A DNA stretch of 40,926 bases from an uncultured Oscillospiraceae bacterium (GTDB lineage: Bacteria > Bacillota > Clostridia > Oscillospirales > JAAYXM01), in NCBI GenBank assembly GCA_934446465.1, contig CAKSEF010000009.1, positions 1 through 40,926 on the forward strand, read 5' to 3'. Under the pieces are notes generated by a model. It had not been told where the DNA came from, did not search any database, and saw nothing but the letters and a program-made list of their open reading frames with translations. A program made the position numbers and the translations under genes. This document shows, one piece after another, positions 23,007 through 31,694 of the stretch (the first letter of the stretch is position 1; the number at the start of each line of letters is the position of its first letter).

Positions 23007-23921
23007 GTGGCAAGAAGACGGTATAAAAAAAGACACAGGCGCGGCGGAGGATTTTTCATGTCGTTCCTTACATTCTTAATAGTAGTGGGAGCAATAATAA
23101 CCTCCGTAACGGTTTTTCTGAAGGTTGCGGATATTCAGGTTACGGGCAATACGAAATATACGCCTGAAGAAATAGTTGCCGAATCGGGAATAAAAGTCGG
23201 CGACAATATGTTCATGGTGAACAAATTTGACGTTGCCGACCGCATATTAAAGAAATATCCTTATATTGAGCAGATAAAAATACGCCGTCATCTGCCCGAT
23301 ACGTTTACATTTGAGATTACGGAGAGAACGCCCGCAGGGTATGTCGTCTCCGACGGGAACCGCTGGCTGGTTGATAAGAACGCATACATTCTCGAAATGA
23401 TTCCGGAGGGAACAAACGTAAGCGTTCCGAAGGTCGTTGGTGCGGAAGTTCTCGCACCGAGTGTGGGAGCACGTCTCGTCCTGAAGAATGAGGACAGAAT
23501 GAAGGCCCTGAAGGAAGTTCTCGGTGCACTGTGCGAAACCGGACTTTGCCCGAATGTCGGGAGAATAGAAATAAGCAAGCTGTACAGTATAAATCTCATT
23601 TATGCAAACAGATTCCGGGTAAACCTCGGAGACGCCTCGGAACTGACGAAAAAAATAGAAATGCTCAAAGCAGTAATTAACGAATTAAACGATTTTGATA
23701 AGGGCGAAATAAACGTAAGCGCAATAAAAGAGGCAAGATTCCGCCCGAATAACGATATAGATTTGAGCGAAAAGCCCGAAGACTCTGTCCCGTCGGAGAG
23801 CGGAGCCGAGTCTGATGGGGAGAAATTCGGAAGCACCGGGGAAAATCAGAAGGACAATTCGGACAGCGGAACAGACGCAGGTCAAAAAGAACCCGCACCC
23901 GAGGGCGAAAATAAACAATAA
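23007..23921 (+). CDS. ftsQ: FtsQ/DivIB division protein
   Basis: This is a 304-residue bitopic cell-division protein. A highly basic start (ARRRYKKRHRRGGG) precedes one membrane helix (about 19-38), then a POTRA domain starting VADIQVTGNTKYTPEEI, and the FtsQ/DivIB beta domain (RHLPDTFTFEITERTPAGYV, RWLVDKNAYILE). The last 50 residues are an acidic, Ser/Glu/Gly-rich low-complexity tail, probably unstructured outside the membrane. It forms the FtsQ-FtsL-FtsB/DivIC complex. The start is GTG 23007, 15 bp after murA, with GGGGTGA upstream. Confidence 0.92.
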   Translation: MARRRYKKRHRRGGGFFMSFLTFLIVVGAIITSVTVFLKVADIQVTGNTKYTPEEIVAESGIKVGDNMFMVNKFDVADRILKKYPYIEQIKIRRHLPDTFTFEITERTPAGYVVSDGNRWLVDKNAYILEMIPEGTNVSVPKVVGAEVLAPSVGARLVLKNEDRMKALKEVLGALCETGLCPNVGRIEISKLYSINLIYANRFRVNLGDASELTKKIEMLKAVINELNDFDKGEINVSAIKEARFRPNNDIDLSEKPEDSVPSESGAESDGEKFGSTGENQKDNSDSGTDAGQKEPAPEGENKQ

Positions 23922-23965
23922 GACAATTTTTATCAAAAAAAGTTATAATAATCCTTTTATTGCTA

Positions 23966-23994
23966 TTGACCTTTCGGGAAAAAAAATATAAAAT
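23966..23994 (+). promoter_or_regulatory. ftsZ promoter
   Basis: TTGACC (23966-23971), a 17-bp spacer and TAAAAT (23989-23994) lie in the 151-bp gap between ftsQ and ftsZ. The ftsZ start at 24073 has a strong AAGGAGG site. A dedicated promoter for ftsZ, in addition to read-through from the cluster, is typical. Confidence 0.7.
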
Positions 23995-24072
23995 AATAAT
24001 ATCAGATTTTTCAACACGGCTCCTGCCGTTTTAAGGGAATTACAAAAGAAAATCTCAAGGAGGATTTTACAT

Positions 24073-25206
24073 ATGCCTTTCGAGTTGGATTCAGGTGCAG
24101 ATGTTATAGTACCAATTAAAGTTATCGGCGTCGGCGGCGGCGGCGGAAATGCGGCAAACCAGATGATAAATTCGGGCGTCCGCGGCGTTGAGTTCATCGT
24201 TATGAATACGGATAGGCAGGCGCTCCGCGCGTCCTGCGCAACTTATAAAATTCAGTTGGGCGAACAGCTCACAAAGGGTCTCGGCGCAGGCTCCGACCCG
24301 GAGAGAGGCAAGAAAGCGGCTGAAGAAAGCCGTGAAGCAATTAAAAAAATGCTCGAAGGCACCGACATGGTGTTCATAACGGCGGGCATGGGCGGCGGAA
24401 CGGGAACAGGTGCCGCTCCGATAGTTGCGGAAATTGCGCGTGAGATGGATATTCTCACAATCGGTGTTGTTACAAAGCCGTTTCTCTTTGAGGGCAAAAC
24501 ACGTATGGTAAGAGCAGAAGAGGGAATAGAAAACCTCCGTAATAATGTCGACTCTCTCGTCGTCATTCCGAACGAACGTCTTAAGTGTGTTTCGGAGCAG
24601 AAGATTACGTTCCTCAACGCCTTTGAGATTGCCGACGACGTTCTTCGTCAGGCTATCCAGAGTATTTCCGAGCTTATAAGCGGCGGCGGTCTCGTAAACC
24701 TCGACTTTGCCGACGTTAAGATGATTATGAAGGACGCAGGCTATGCGCATATGGGTGTTGGCCGCGCGTCGGGTAAGGATAAGGCAACGGAAGCCGCGCG
24801 TATGGCAATTCAGAGCCCGCTTCTCGAAACGTCAATCAACGGAGCTCACGGTGTAATTATCAATATAACCGGTTCTCTCGATATTTGCCTCGATGAGGTT
24901 GAGACTGCGGCAGAGATGGTTCGCGAGGCTGCTCACGATGAGGCAAACATCATTTTCGGTGCGGCGTTTGACCCGACTCTCGAGGATGAAATCCGCGTAA
25001 CGGTAATCGCAACGGGATTTGAGGGCAAGTCCGTTCCCCTTGAGGCGGAGAAGAAAGAAGAAAAGAAATCCGAAAGCTCTGCCGATAACGCGTTTAAGAA
25101 GTTCTCCGAAGAGGATACGGCTTCGGAAGAAAACGCAGATTCGTCCTCTGACGATGACGACGACCCGTATGACGTTATTATGAGAATGTTCCAGAACAGA
25201 AACTAA
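24073..25206 (+). CDS. ftsZ: Cell-division GTPase FtsZ
   Basis: This 377-residue tubulin-like GTPase forms the Z ring. The N-terminal strand IKVIGVGGGGGNAANQMI, the tubulin signature GGGTGTG at 107-113, and the T7 synergy region NLDFADVKMIM are present. The core ends near residue 318 and is followed by a Glu/Lys/Ser/Asp-rich linker and a conserved-type C-terminal peptide, DDPYDVIMRMFQNRN, which would bind FtsA/SepF-like partners. It is followed directly by an intrinsic terminator, ending the dcw cluster. No sepF or sigE/spoIIGA genes follow, unlike several other Firmicutes. Confidence 0.97.
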   Translation: MPFELDSGADVIVPIKVIGVGGGGGNAANQMINSGVRGVEFIVMNTDRQALRASCATYKIQLGEQLTKGLGAGSDPERGKKAAEESREAIKKMLEGTDMVFITAGMGGGTGTGAAPIVAEIAREMDILTIGVVTKPFLFEGKTRMVRAEEGIENLRNNVDSLVVIPNERLKCVSEQKITFLNAFEIADDVLRQAIQSISELISGGGLVNLDFADVKMIMKDAGYAHMGVGRASGKDKATEAARMAIQSPLLETSINGAHGVIINITGSLDICLDEVETAAEMVREAAHDEANIIFGAAFDPTLEDEIRVTVIATGFEGKSVPLEAEKKEEKKSESSADNAFKKFSEEDTASEENADSSSDDDDDPYDVIMRMFQNRN

Positions 25207-25219
25207 AAAATGAATTTGA

Positions 25220-25257
25220 CAGCCGTGCCGAGGATTGATTCCTTGGCACGGCTGTTT
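25220..25257 (+). terminator. ftsZ terminator
   Basis: CAGCCGTGCC (25220-25229) pairs with GGCACGGCTG (25245-25254). Extended through AGGA/TCCT, the stem is about 15 bp with a 5-nt loop, followed by TTT. It lies 13 bp after the ftsZ stop codon. Confidence 0.8.
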
Positions 25258-25340
25258 GCTGTATTGCAGAGGGATTTCCGGAGAGAACTGAGGAAAACAA
25301 ACACCTTGCAGCGGTTTTTTCAAAAATCCGAAGCATACAA

Positions 25341-25377
25341 AAAAGACATCACCCCGAATGACGGGGTGATGTCTTTT
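25341..25377. terminator. Bidirectional terminator between ftsZ and the S-layer gene
   Basis: This is a 16-bp perfect inverted repeat, AAAAGACATCACCCCG (25341-25356) and its complement (25362-25377), with a 5-nt loop and A/T flanks on both sides. It serves the convergent SLH-protein gene ending at 25388 and backs up the ftsZ terminator. Confidence 0.85.
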
Positions 25378-25387
25378 ATTATATTGC

Positions 25388-28300
25388 TTATTTGACTTTT
25401 CCGCAGCTCTTCAAAACATTGTACATGAGCTGAATGAGCTCTGCGCGTGTTACGTTTTTCTTCGGGTTTAAACGGCCGTTGTTGTCGCCGTTTACAACTC
25501 CCGCCTGAACACATTCGGCAATGTCGGATGCGGCCCAACTGTCAACTGTGCCGGAATCAGTAAACTTCGAGATTATGCTTCTTGCCTGCTCAAGCGTAAT
25601 TTCCGATGATGATGAAACGCTCTTGCCGTTCATAAACCTCATAGCGCGGGCAACGATTGCCATTGCCTCGGCTCTTGTAAGCTTACCCGACGGACGGAAA
25701 GTCGAATCGGGGTATCCGGAGATAAGTCCGTAAGAAACGGCAGACATAACGGCTGAAAAATGGCTGTCTGTTGAAACTAAATCAAAGAACGAGCTGACTC
25801 CGCTCTTGTCCGAAAGGATTCCGAGCGTCCTCGACATTATTGAAACCGTCTCGGAACGGGATATCGCTTCGGAAGCTTTAAGTGCACTGCCCGTTGCATT
25901 CGGAACAATGAGGCGTGATGCAAGTACGTTTGCGGGGGTCGTAACCCATGCAGGCGTGTCGCTGAACGAATGGGAGGAGGAGATTACCGCATAATCGCCG
26001 TCAACCCTTGTATCGGCTGTAACATAGGTCATGCTTCCGAATGTCTCGGTAATTGAGGGAACAGGAACAACCGTTCCGGAATTTTCAATTCTGACGAGCG
26101 TGCGGGAAGTCGCGTTTGCGACGGGCTCCGAAACCATAAGGCGCTTCTTTGAAAATGCCGTGTGCGTAACGGAGTTCTTTGCTCCGAGTGAGGAAACAAC
26201 GCTTGCAGAGAATTTTTTTGCACCTGCTTCCGTTTTGAAGCTCTGTGAATACTCGGCATTAGAAAGTGCAGAAACCGACGACTGCGACGCGGATGAAATC
26301 GAAAGTGAAAGCGTATCTCCCGAAGCTACATTGTTAAGGCTTGATGATGATACAAAGTATGCCGTGCCGCTGCACGATACTCCGATATTTCCGTTGTATT
26401 TTGCAACTTCGTTCACAACGGCGGAAGATACGTTAAGAGTAGCGGAGGAGGCGTCAGCGGGAAGTGTGAACAAGAGGTCTGCACCGCTTGAGAGCCTTCC
26501 GAGTCCCGATGCACTGTCAACAGTTCCGATTACCGTATTGCCCGAAATCTCCGAGGAGACAATATTGGTAACGCCTGAATTGTTAATGTAGGTTCTCGGT
26601 TCTCCGTCCGCCTCGCCGAGCGGTTCCGTAATGATTCCCTTTGAAATCACGTCGCCGTTTTTATCAAGGAGCGCACCGGAGAGGATTCTTACCTGAGAGG
26701 AGAAATCCGTTGCGGGCTTTGCGAGGATAACAAGAAGTTTTCCCGTAGAGGCGTCGATTCTTACATAATCGTCGGTGCCGAGTGAGGAAAAACGTCCGCT
26801 TCTTGAAAGCTCGATTTTTTCCTTAAGTCTTTCAAGAGAGTCGCAGTTGTTTGAAATCGGCTGACCGAAATCTAAAGTAATTTCATAGAAGTCCGAGGAG
26901 AGGGAAGTGTTTGCACCTGAACTGAAGTCCGAAGTCGTCTCGGAGGAGTTTCCCGAACTCGCGGTTATATAGTCTGTCGTAATGGCATATCTCTGCACAT
27001 AACCCGTATCGTAATCGGCCAATGAACCGTTCGCAATCTTGAAGGAGTTTTCAGAACCTTTGAGCGGTTCGGCGAGAACGATTGTTATGCAGTTCTTCGG
27101 GCTGATTGTTACGGCATCGCTCGAAGTGAGCGTCTGATAGCTGCCGCCGTTGCGCGAAAGCGAGATGCAATTACGGAGCGTCTTTGAGGAAACCGTGCGA
27201 ATGTCATTCTTAAAATATATAAGTGCCGTCTGTGTTTTTGAATTATATGATACTTTTGAATATACAGGGTATTCGTTGTCATATTCGATTTGGTCGTCAT
27301 ATGAATCGGCATACAGATAAGACGTCGTAAACGATGAGGAAAGAAGCACGCCTGTTGAAGACGAAACCGCATTTGCGGATACATGAACCCTGTTTTTTGA
27401 ACCCGTAAGCGCCGACGAAAGCGTTATTATCATAGTCGAGCCGGAGAAGGTAACGGAATCGCGCGATGACAGAGCCGAATAGGATCCGCCGTTTCTCGAA
27501 ATGGAAATTTTGTCGCGGAGTTCAGAAGATGAAAGCGACGGATTGCGCGTTACCGATGTCGAGAAATTAATGACAATCTTCTTGCTTGATGAGAGATAGG
27601 CGCTTACATATGACGGGCGCGTTCCAACGTTGGAAGAACCGCTCGTTATGTTGCCTGTTTCAATAGTCTCGTCAAGCGGCACGTCGTAATAGTCGGTAAG
27701 GCTTCCCGCGTCAACCTTGATATAGTTTTTGCTCGAGGAGAGTGATGAATCAAAAACTATGCGGAGGTAGTTCGGACCGACCGTAAGCGAGTCCGCTGCG
27801 GATAGCGGCTCGTACTTATTCGCGCTTCCTCTGCTGAGCCAAATATGGGACTTAAGAAGCGAGTTTGCGACCGAAGAAGAAACACCGCTATAATACGCAT
27901 TCTTTATCTTGTTTGTAAAATATATTGAAACGGTTTTTCTGTCAGTGCTCGTTTCAACATAGTCAACATCAAGCGGCTCGGAGGTCTTGGAGGCGTCAAT
28001 GTACCCCGTTGTTATGTCGGAAAGATTTATGTTGCCGTTTTCGGTATTCTTAAGCTTTGCCGTTGCGATGCGGAAACGGGAACGAGTACCGGAGAGCCAC
28101 TCGGAAAGCGATATAACAATCTCGCCCGAGCTTCCGTTTACATATATATCGTCCTTCGGGATAACTTCATTGAAGTTCGAGCCGTTGCGCGCAAGCGTTA
28201 TGTATCCGTCCTTAAGCGAGCTGTCGCTCGGATATCCCGAAATTGAGCTTTTGAACTTGAGCGTAACCGTCTTTTCGGAGCTGTTGAGAACAACGCTGTC

Positions 28301-28699
28301 CTTATCAAGAAGGGCAGGCTCGCTTCCGTCAAAAATCGGCGTGTTGATAACGTCCGGCTGATTCTTGAGCGTACCGCCCGAAATTGAAATATAGTTATTC
28401 GGCGTGGAAATAACCGATGAAAGGGTTATAATCAGCGAATCACCCGAAACTGAAACCTTAGAAAATGAAAGAGAGGAGAGAGAAGAGCCTTTCTTGCTTA
28501 TTCTGAATTTTCCCGAATAGCTTGAAACGGCAGACTCGATTTCTCTGTCAAACTTAATGGTAACAACCGAACGCGTCTCGTTAAGCGTTACCGACTTCAC
28601 TGTCGGACTCTCGCTTGCCGCAAACACTCCGAGCGATAGTACGGAGAGAAGCATCGTAAGCGCAAGAATCACAGATACCGTGCTTTTTAACTTTCTCAT
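25388..28699 (-). CDS. Large secreted S-layer-homology protein with tandem beta-rich repeats
   Basis: This is a 1,103-residue surface protein. The signal peptide starts MRKLKSTVSVILALTMLL and ends near VFAASE. About six repeats of 95-110 residues follow across roughly residues 30-660. Each has a core of the type VVTIKF...ISLSRNGGSYxxL...SVTxxxxxIxIxL...ITLSSAL, a beta-sandwich-like pattern resembling SwmA/Ig-like repeats of surface proteins. A less repetitive Ser/Thr/Val-rich section follows. The last about 170 residues carry two clear SLH motifs (SYGLISGYPDSTFRPSGKLT and VQAGVVNGDNNGRLNPKKNV) and a degenerate third, for wall-polymer attachment. The start is ATG 28699, six bases after TGGAG. 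An upstream in-frame ATG at 28720 lacks a ribosome site. Ligand unknown. Confidence 0.88.
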   Translation of the reverse strand: MRKLKSTVSVILALTMLLSVLSLGVFAASESPTVKSVTLNETRSVVTIKFDREIESAVSSYSGKFRISKKGSSLSSLSFSKVSVSGDSLIITLSSVISTPNNYISISGGTLKNQPDVINTPIFDGSEPALLDKDSVVLNSSEKTVTLKFKSSISGYPSDSSLKDGYITLARNGSNFNEVIPKDDIYVNGSSGEIVISLSEWLSGTRSRFRIATAKLKNTENGNINLSDITTGYIDASKTSEPLDVDYVETSTDRKTVSIYFTNKIKNAYYSGVSSSVANSLLKSHIWLSRGSANKYEPLSAADSLTVGPNYLRIVFDSSLSSSKNYIKVDAGSLTDYYDVPLDETIETGNITSGSSNVGTRPSYVSAYLSSSKKIVINFSTSVTRNPSLSSSELRDKISISRNGGSYSALSSRDSVTFSGSTMIITLSSALTGSKNRVHVSANAVSSSTGVLLSSSFTTSYLYADSYDDQIEYDNEYPVYSKVSYNSKTQTALIYFKNDIRTVSSKTLRNCISLSRNGGSYQTLTSSDAVTISPKNCITIVLAEPLKGSENSFKIANGSLADYDTGYVQRYAITTDYITASSGNSSETTSDFSSGANTSLSSDFYEITLDFGQPISNNCDSLERLKEKIELSRSGRFSSLGTDDYVRIDASTGKLLVILAKPATDFSSQVRILSGALLDKNGDVISKGIITEPLGEADGEPRTYINNSGVTNIVSSEISGNTVIGTVDSASGLGRLSSGADLLFTLPADASSATLNVSSAVVNEVAKYNGNIGVSCSGTAYFVSSSSLNNVASGDTLSLSISSASQSSVSALSNAEYSQSFKTEAGAKKFSASVVSSLGAKNSVTHTAFSKKRLMVSEPVANATSRTLVRIENSGTVVPVPSITETFGSMTYVTADTRVDGDYAVISSSHSFSDTPAWVTTPANVLASRLIVPNATGSALKASEAISRSETVSIMSRTLGILSDKSGVSSFFDLVSTDSHFSAVMSAVSYGLISGYPDSTFRPSGKLTRAEAMAIVARAMRFMNGKSVSSSSEITLEQARSIISKFTDSGTVDSWAASDIAECVQAGVVNGDNNGRLNPKKNVTRAELIQLMYNVLKSCGKVK

Positions 28700-28715
28700 G
28701 GCAACTCCAAAGCCG

Positions 28716-28765
28716 CGCATATTTAAATGCGTTGCGGCACCGCCTTTTCGGCAGGCGATAAGCCG
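28716..28765 (-). promoter_or_regulatory. Structured 5' leader of the large SLH gene
   Basis: Between promoter and ribosome site the - strand leader of about 120 nt holds two hairpins. The first (28735-28765) has CGGC/GCCG and CGCCT/AGGCG stems split by an internal loop. The second (28716-28731) has CGCAT/ATGCG closing a short loop just before the ribosome site. The function is unknown. It could be an mRNA-stability element for an abundant surface protein. Confidence 0.35.
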
Positions 28766-28825
28766 AATTTAATAATACTCCGCCCCCTGTTTTAAAAAGG
28801 AAAAAGAGTACAATCCCATATGTAT

Positions 28826-28854
28826 ATAATAGACGAAAAGCGCATAAAAGTCAA
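28826..28854 (-). promoter_or_regulatory. Promoter of the large SLH gene
   Basis: On the - strand TTGACT (28854-28849), a 17-bp spacer and TATTAT (28831-28826) form a strong housekeeping promoter, giving a leader of about 120 nt before the ATG at 28699. Confidence 0.8.
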
Positions 28855-28898
28855 TCTGTTGTTTGCGTTTTCTGACAAATAAAAACATTCTTAATGTG

Positions 28899-28927
28899 TT
28901 GACTAAAACAGCAAATAATATTATAAT
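28899..28927 (+). promoter_or_regulatory. Promoter of the second SLH gene
   Basis: TTGACT (28899-28904), a 17-bp spacer and a perfect TATAAT (28922-28927) precede the start at 28966. The -35 is divergent from, and about 45 bp away from, the -35 of the other SLH gene, and both share the TTGACT hexamer. Confidence 0.85.
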
Positions 28928-28965
28928 TAACTAAGCTGAAATGAGCTGAAAGGAGAAATTTACAA

Positions 28966-30336
28966 ATGCTTAGTGTATCAAAGAAAGTTGTGGCGCTTAT
29001 TCTCGCCGTTGCAATGACGGCAGGGCTCTGCATAACTGCATTTGCAGATGATGAGAATGACGCATATAATGTTAAGGTTGTTCAATCTGAGGGAGGAACG
29101 GTTACGGCGTCTCCGGAGGGAGATGTTGCCATTGACACTGTTGTCAATATTACCGCAGAGGCAGAGGACGGATATGAGTTTTCGGGCTGGAACTGCCGCG
29201 GTGTATCAAACTTAAAGAAACGTGCATCTACGAGCTTTAAGATGCCGGGCAAGAATGTTACGGTCAGTGCCGAGTTTACGAAAATTGAGGAAGAAGCAGA
29301 AAAGTACGAGCTCAAGGTTGTAACCGAGGGCGGCGGCATTGTTTCCCCAAAAAGCGGAAGCTTTAAAGAGGGTGAAAAAGTAACGATAACCGCAGCCGCA
29401 AAGGACGGATTTGTGTTTTACAGTTGGTATTCCGAAGATATTAAGCTCAAAAGCGATACATACTACACAAATGAGTTTGAAATGCCCGCAAAAGATGTAA
29501 CAATAAGAGCGGTTTTTGCTGTTAAGCAGTCGGAAGAGAAAAAGACGGTTCCCGTTACGTTCCAGACTAACGGCGGAACGCAGTTCGGAACTGCATATGT
29601 CGAAGTGGGAAAAACACTGCCCACGCTCGCAAACAATCCTGTCAAGGAAGGATATGTTTTTGCGGGATGGTATACGGACGCTCTCTGCAAAATTCCGTTT
29701 AATTTCTCAACTCCGCTCTACTCATCGACCATTCTCTATGCAAAGTGGGTTGAGCCGGGAACGGTTGTTGACCCGACAGACACCGAACGCTTTGCCGATG
29801 TCAGAAAGGGTGACTGGTTCTACGATTACGTAATAAGCCTTGCAGACAGAAACATAGTATCGGGAGTAGATGAGAGACACTTCTCTCCCAAAGGGAATAT
29901 AACACGCGCTCAGCTCGCGATGATTCTTGCAAATATTTCGGGCGAAGTAATGTACGACACGAGAAATCCTTTCATTGATGTTCCTGCCGAGGCATGGTAC
30001 GCAAAAGCCGTTACATGGGCATATAACAGAGGAATAGTAACGGGAATTACGTCAGATACATTCGCTCCGGATGCTTATATTACACGCCAGGATATGGCGG
30101 CGATGATAGTTCGTTACGTTACGCGTGTTGCAAGAAAGGTTCTTCCGGGACTTAACGCGCTTATAACGTTTAATGACGATGCTGCAATCGCCGAGTATGC
30201 AAGAAGCTCGGTCTATACACTCCAGCGCGCGGGGATAATCAGCGGTAAGCCCAACAACATGTTTGACCCTCAGGCAAACGCAACGCGCGCTGAGGCGGCA
30301 AAGATGATTCATATTCTTTTAACCTTCGTAAAGTAA
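28966..30336 (+). CDS. Secreted S-layer-homology protein with InlB-type repeats
   Basis: This is a 456-residue surface protein. The signal peptide (MLSVSKKVVALILAVAMTAG..., cleavage near AFA|DD) is followed by two bacterial repeat domains of the GGTVTASPEG...GYEFSGW...MPGKNVTVSAEF type (about 32-108 and 114-187). One Listeria-Bacteroides/Flg_new repeat follows (VTFQTNGGTQFG...GYVFAGWYTD...LYAKW, about 197-262). Three complete SLH motifs end the protein (about 276-330, 338-395 and 400-456). SLH domains bind pyruvylated secondary wall polymers non-covalently. The start is ATG 28966 with AAAGGAG. It diverges from the larger SLH gene, so the pair may build or decorate one surface layer. Confidence 0.92.
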   Translation: MLSVSKKVVALILAVAMTAGLCITAFADDENDAYNVKVVQSEGGTVTASPEGDVAIDTVVNITAEAEDGYEFSGWNCRGVSNLKKRASTSFKMPGKNVTVSAEFTKIEEEAEKYELKVVTEGGGIVSPKSGSFKEGEKVTITAAAKDGFVFYSWYSEDIKLKSDTYYTNEFEMPAKDVTIRAVFAVKQSEEKKTVPVTFQTNGGTQFGTAYVEVGKTLPTLANNPVKEGYVFAGWYTDALCKIPFNFSTPLYSSTILYAKWVEPGTVVDPTDTERFADVRKGDWFYDYVISLADRNIVSGVDERHFSPKGNITRAQLAMILANISGEVMYDTRNPFIDVPAEAWYAKAVTWAYNRGIVTGITSDTFAPDAYITRQDMAAMIVRYVTRVARKVLPGLNALITFNDDAAIAEYARSSVYTLQRAGIISGKPNNMFDPQANATRAEAAKMIHILLTFVK

Positions 30337-30374
30337 AGACGCAAAAAGTAAGGAAAAAGTTTCAAAAAATTAGT

Positions 30375-30404
30375 AAAGCCACTGCCTGACAGGCGGTGGC
30401 TTTA
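30375..30404. terminator. Bidirectional terminator between convergent genes
   Basis: AAAGCCACTGCC (from 30375) pairs with GGCGGTGGCTTT (to 30403), with one G-T pair, enclosing a 5-nt loop. An A/T-rich stretch follows on both sides. It serves the SLH gene ending at 30336 and the sulfhydrylase gene ending at 30411. Confidence 0.85.
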
Positions 30405-30410
30405 TATTAT

Positions 30411-31691
30411 TTATTTGCAGGCATTAAGGGCGTTGTTTATGTCCGCTATTATGTCGTCTGCATTCTCGATTCCTATTGAAAGGCGTATCGTAGACGGGGA
30501 TATTCCAGCATTGGCAAGCTGTTCGTCGGAAAGCTGTGAATGTGTGGTCGTTGCGGGGTGGCTTACCATTGAGCGCGAGTCTCCGAGGTTTGCGACTATT
30601 CTCAAAAGCTTGAGACTGTCGCAGAACTTTGCGCCTGCCTCACGTCCGCCCTTAATCTCAAATGTAAATACGCCGGAAGTCCCGTTCGGGAGATACTTCC
30701 GGGCAAGGTTAAAGTATTTGCTCGACGGAAGCGCGGGGTAATCAACCTTTTCAACCATTGGGTGCGACTCGAGGAACTTTGCAACTTTAAGTGCGTTTTC
30801 GCTGTGCCGTTCCATACGGAGCGGGAGCGTTTCGAGCCCGAGCATCGTAACCCACGAATTGAACGGCGATTGACATGCGCCGATATCGCGCAGTATATGT
30901 GTGCGAAGCTTTGTAATGAACGCCGCTTTTCCCGCCGCGTCGGCATAAACAATTCCGTGATATGAATCATCGGGTGTGTTGAACTCGGGAAAACGCGGGT
31001 TGCTCTTCCACTCAAAGTTTCCGCCGTCAACAACTACACCACCCATAACGGTGGAACTGCCGGCAAGATATTTTGTGGAAGAGTGTATAATTATGTTTGC
31101 CCCGTGTTCAAACGGACGCAAAAGCGCGGGAGTTGCAAATGTGTTGTCAATAATAAGCGGGATTCCGTGTCTTTTTGCAACATCCGATAAGGCGTCAATG
31201 TCAGCAATGTCTGCCTTGGGATTGCCTATTGATTCAGCAAATATAACGCGCGTATTGTCGTTTACCAAAGCTTCGACTGCCTTTATGTCGTTTATATCAA
31301 CAAAATGTACTTTAATTCCCATGCGCGCAAATGTTTTTCCGAGAAGATTTATTGCGCCGCCGTAAATGGTTGACGATGAGATTATCTCTGAACCGCAGGT
31401 GCAAAGCGTCAGCAGAGTCATTGTAATGGCAGCGTGTCCGCTTGACGCGGCGACCGCGCCGCAGCCGCCCTCGAGCAGGGATATCCTGTCCTCAAAGGCA
31501 GTGTTCGTCGGGTTTTGCAGGCGCGTATATATGTTGCCGGATTCTTCAAGGGCAAACAGCTTTCTTGCGTGTTCAACGCTGTCGAAGCTGTATGCGGTAG
31601 TCATATAAATCGGCAGTACGTTTGCGTGCGTTGTCGGTTCGGGTGAATATCCGCCGTGAACCGCTAAAGTTTCAAAAGCGTAGTTTTCCAT
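30411..31691 (-). CDS. O-acetylhomoserine sulfhydrylase (PLP-dependent)
   Basis: This is a 426-residue cytoplasmic enzyme of the Cys/Met-metabolism PLP family. It would combine O-acetyl-L-homoserine with sulfide to give homocysteine. It starts AFETLAVHGGYSPEPTTHA and has IYTRLQNPTNTAFEDR, typical of the MetY branch. The PLP-binding Lys207 sits in HSSTKYLAGSSTVMGGV, and the C-terminal SMVSHPATTTHSQ is also characteristic. Length (about 425-430) fits MetY rather than the shorter cystathionine synthases. The gene follows the GerMN lipoprotein gene by only 3 bp with its own GGAG site, so it is probably the last gene of the two-component operon, although no functional link is evident. Confidence 0.92.
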   Translation of the reverse strand: MENYAFETLAVHGGYSPEPTTHANVLPIYMTTAYSFDSVEHARKLFALEESGNIYTRLQNPTNTAFEDRISLLEGGCGAVAASSGHAAITMTLLTLCTCGSEIISSSTIYGGAINLLGKTFARMGIKVHFVDINDIKAVEALVNDNTRVIFAESIGNPKADIADIDALSDVAKRHGIPLIIDNTFATPALLRPFEHGANIIIHSSTKYLAGSSTVMGGVVVDGGNFEWKSNPRFPEFNTPDDSYHGIVYADAAGKAAFITKLRTHILRDIGACQSPFNSWVTMLGLETLPLRMERHSENALKVAKFLESHPMVEKVDYPALPSSKYFNLARKYLPNGTSGVFTFEIKGGREAGAKFCDSLKLLRIVANLGDSRSMVSHPATTTHSQLSDEQLANAGISPSTIRLSIGIENADDIIADINNALNACK

Positions 31692-31694
31692 TTT

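Noticed and set aside
26031..26591. 186-codon + strand ORF within the large SLH gene
   Set aside because: It is antisense to a coherent secreted protein and has no start context. Such long shadows arise from the Ser-rich repeats.
28716..28765. Possible c-di-GMP (GEMM-I) riboswitch before the large SLH gene
   Set aside because: The - strand contains GGTGCCGCAACGC, close to the GGTGACGCAAAGC core of GEMM-I, but the preceding GGCAAA segment and the second receptor helix are missing and the leader is too short. A covariance-model search scoring this region would settle it.
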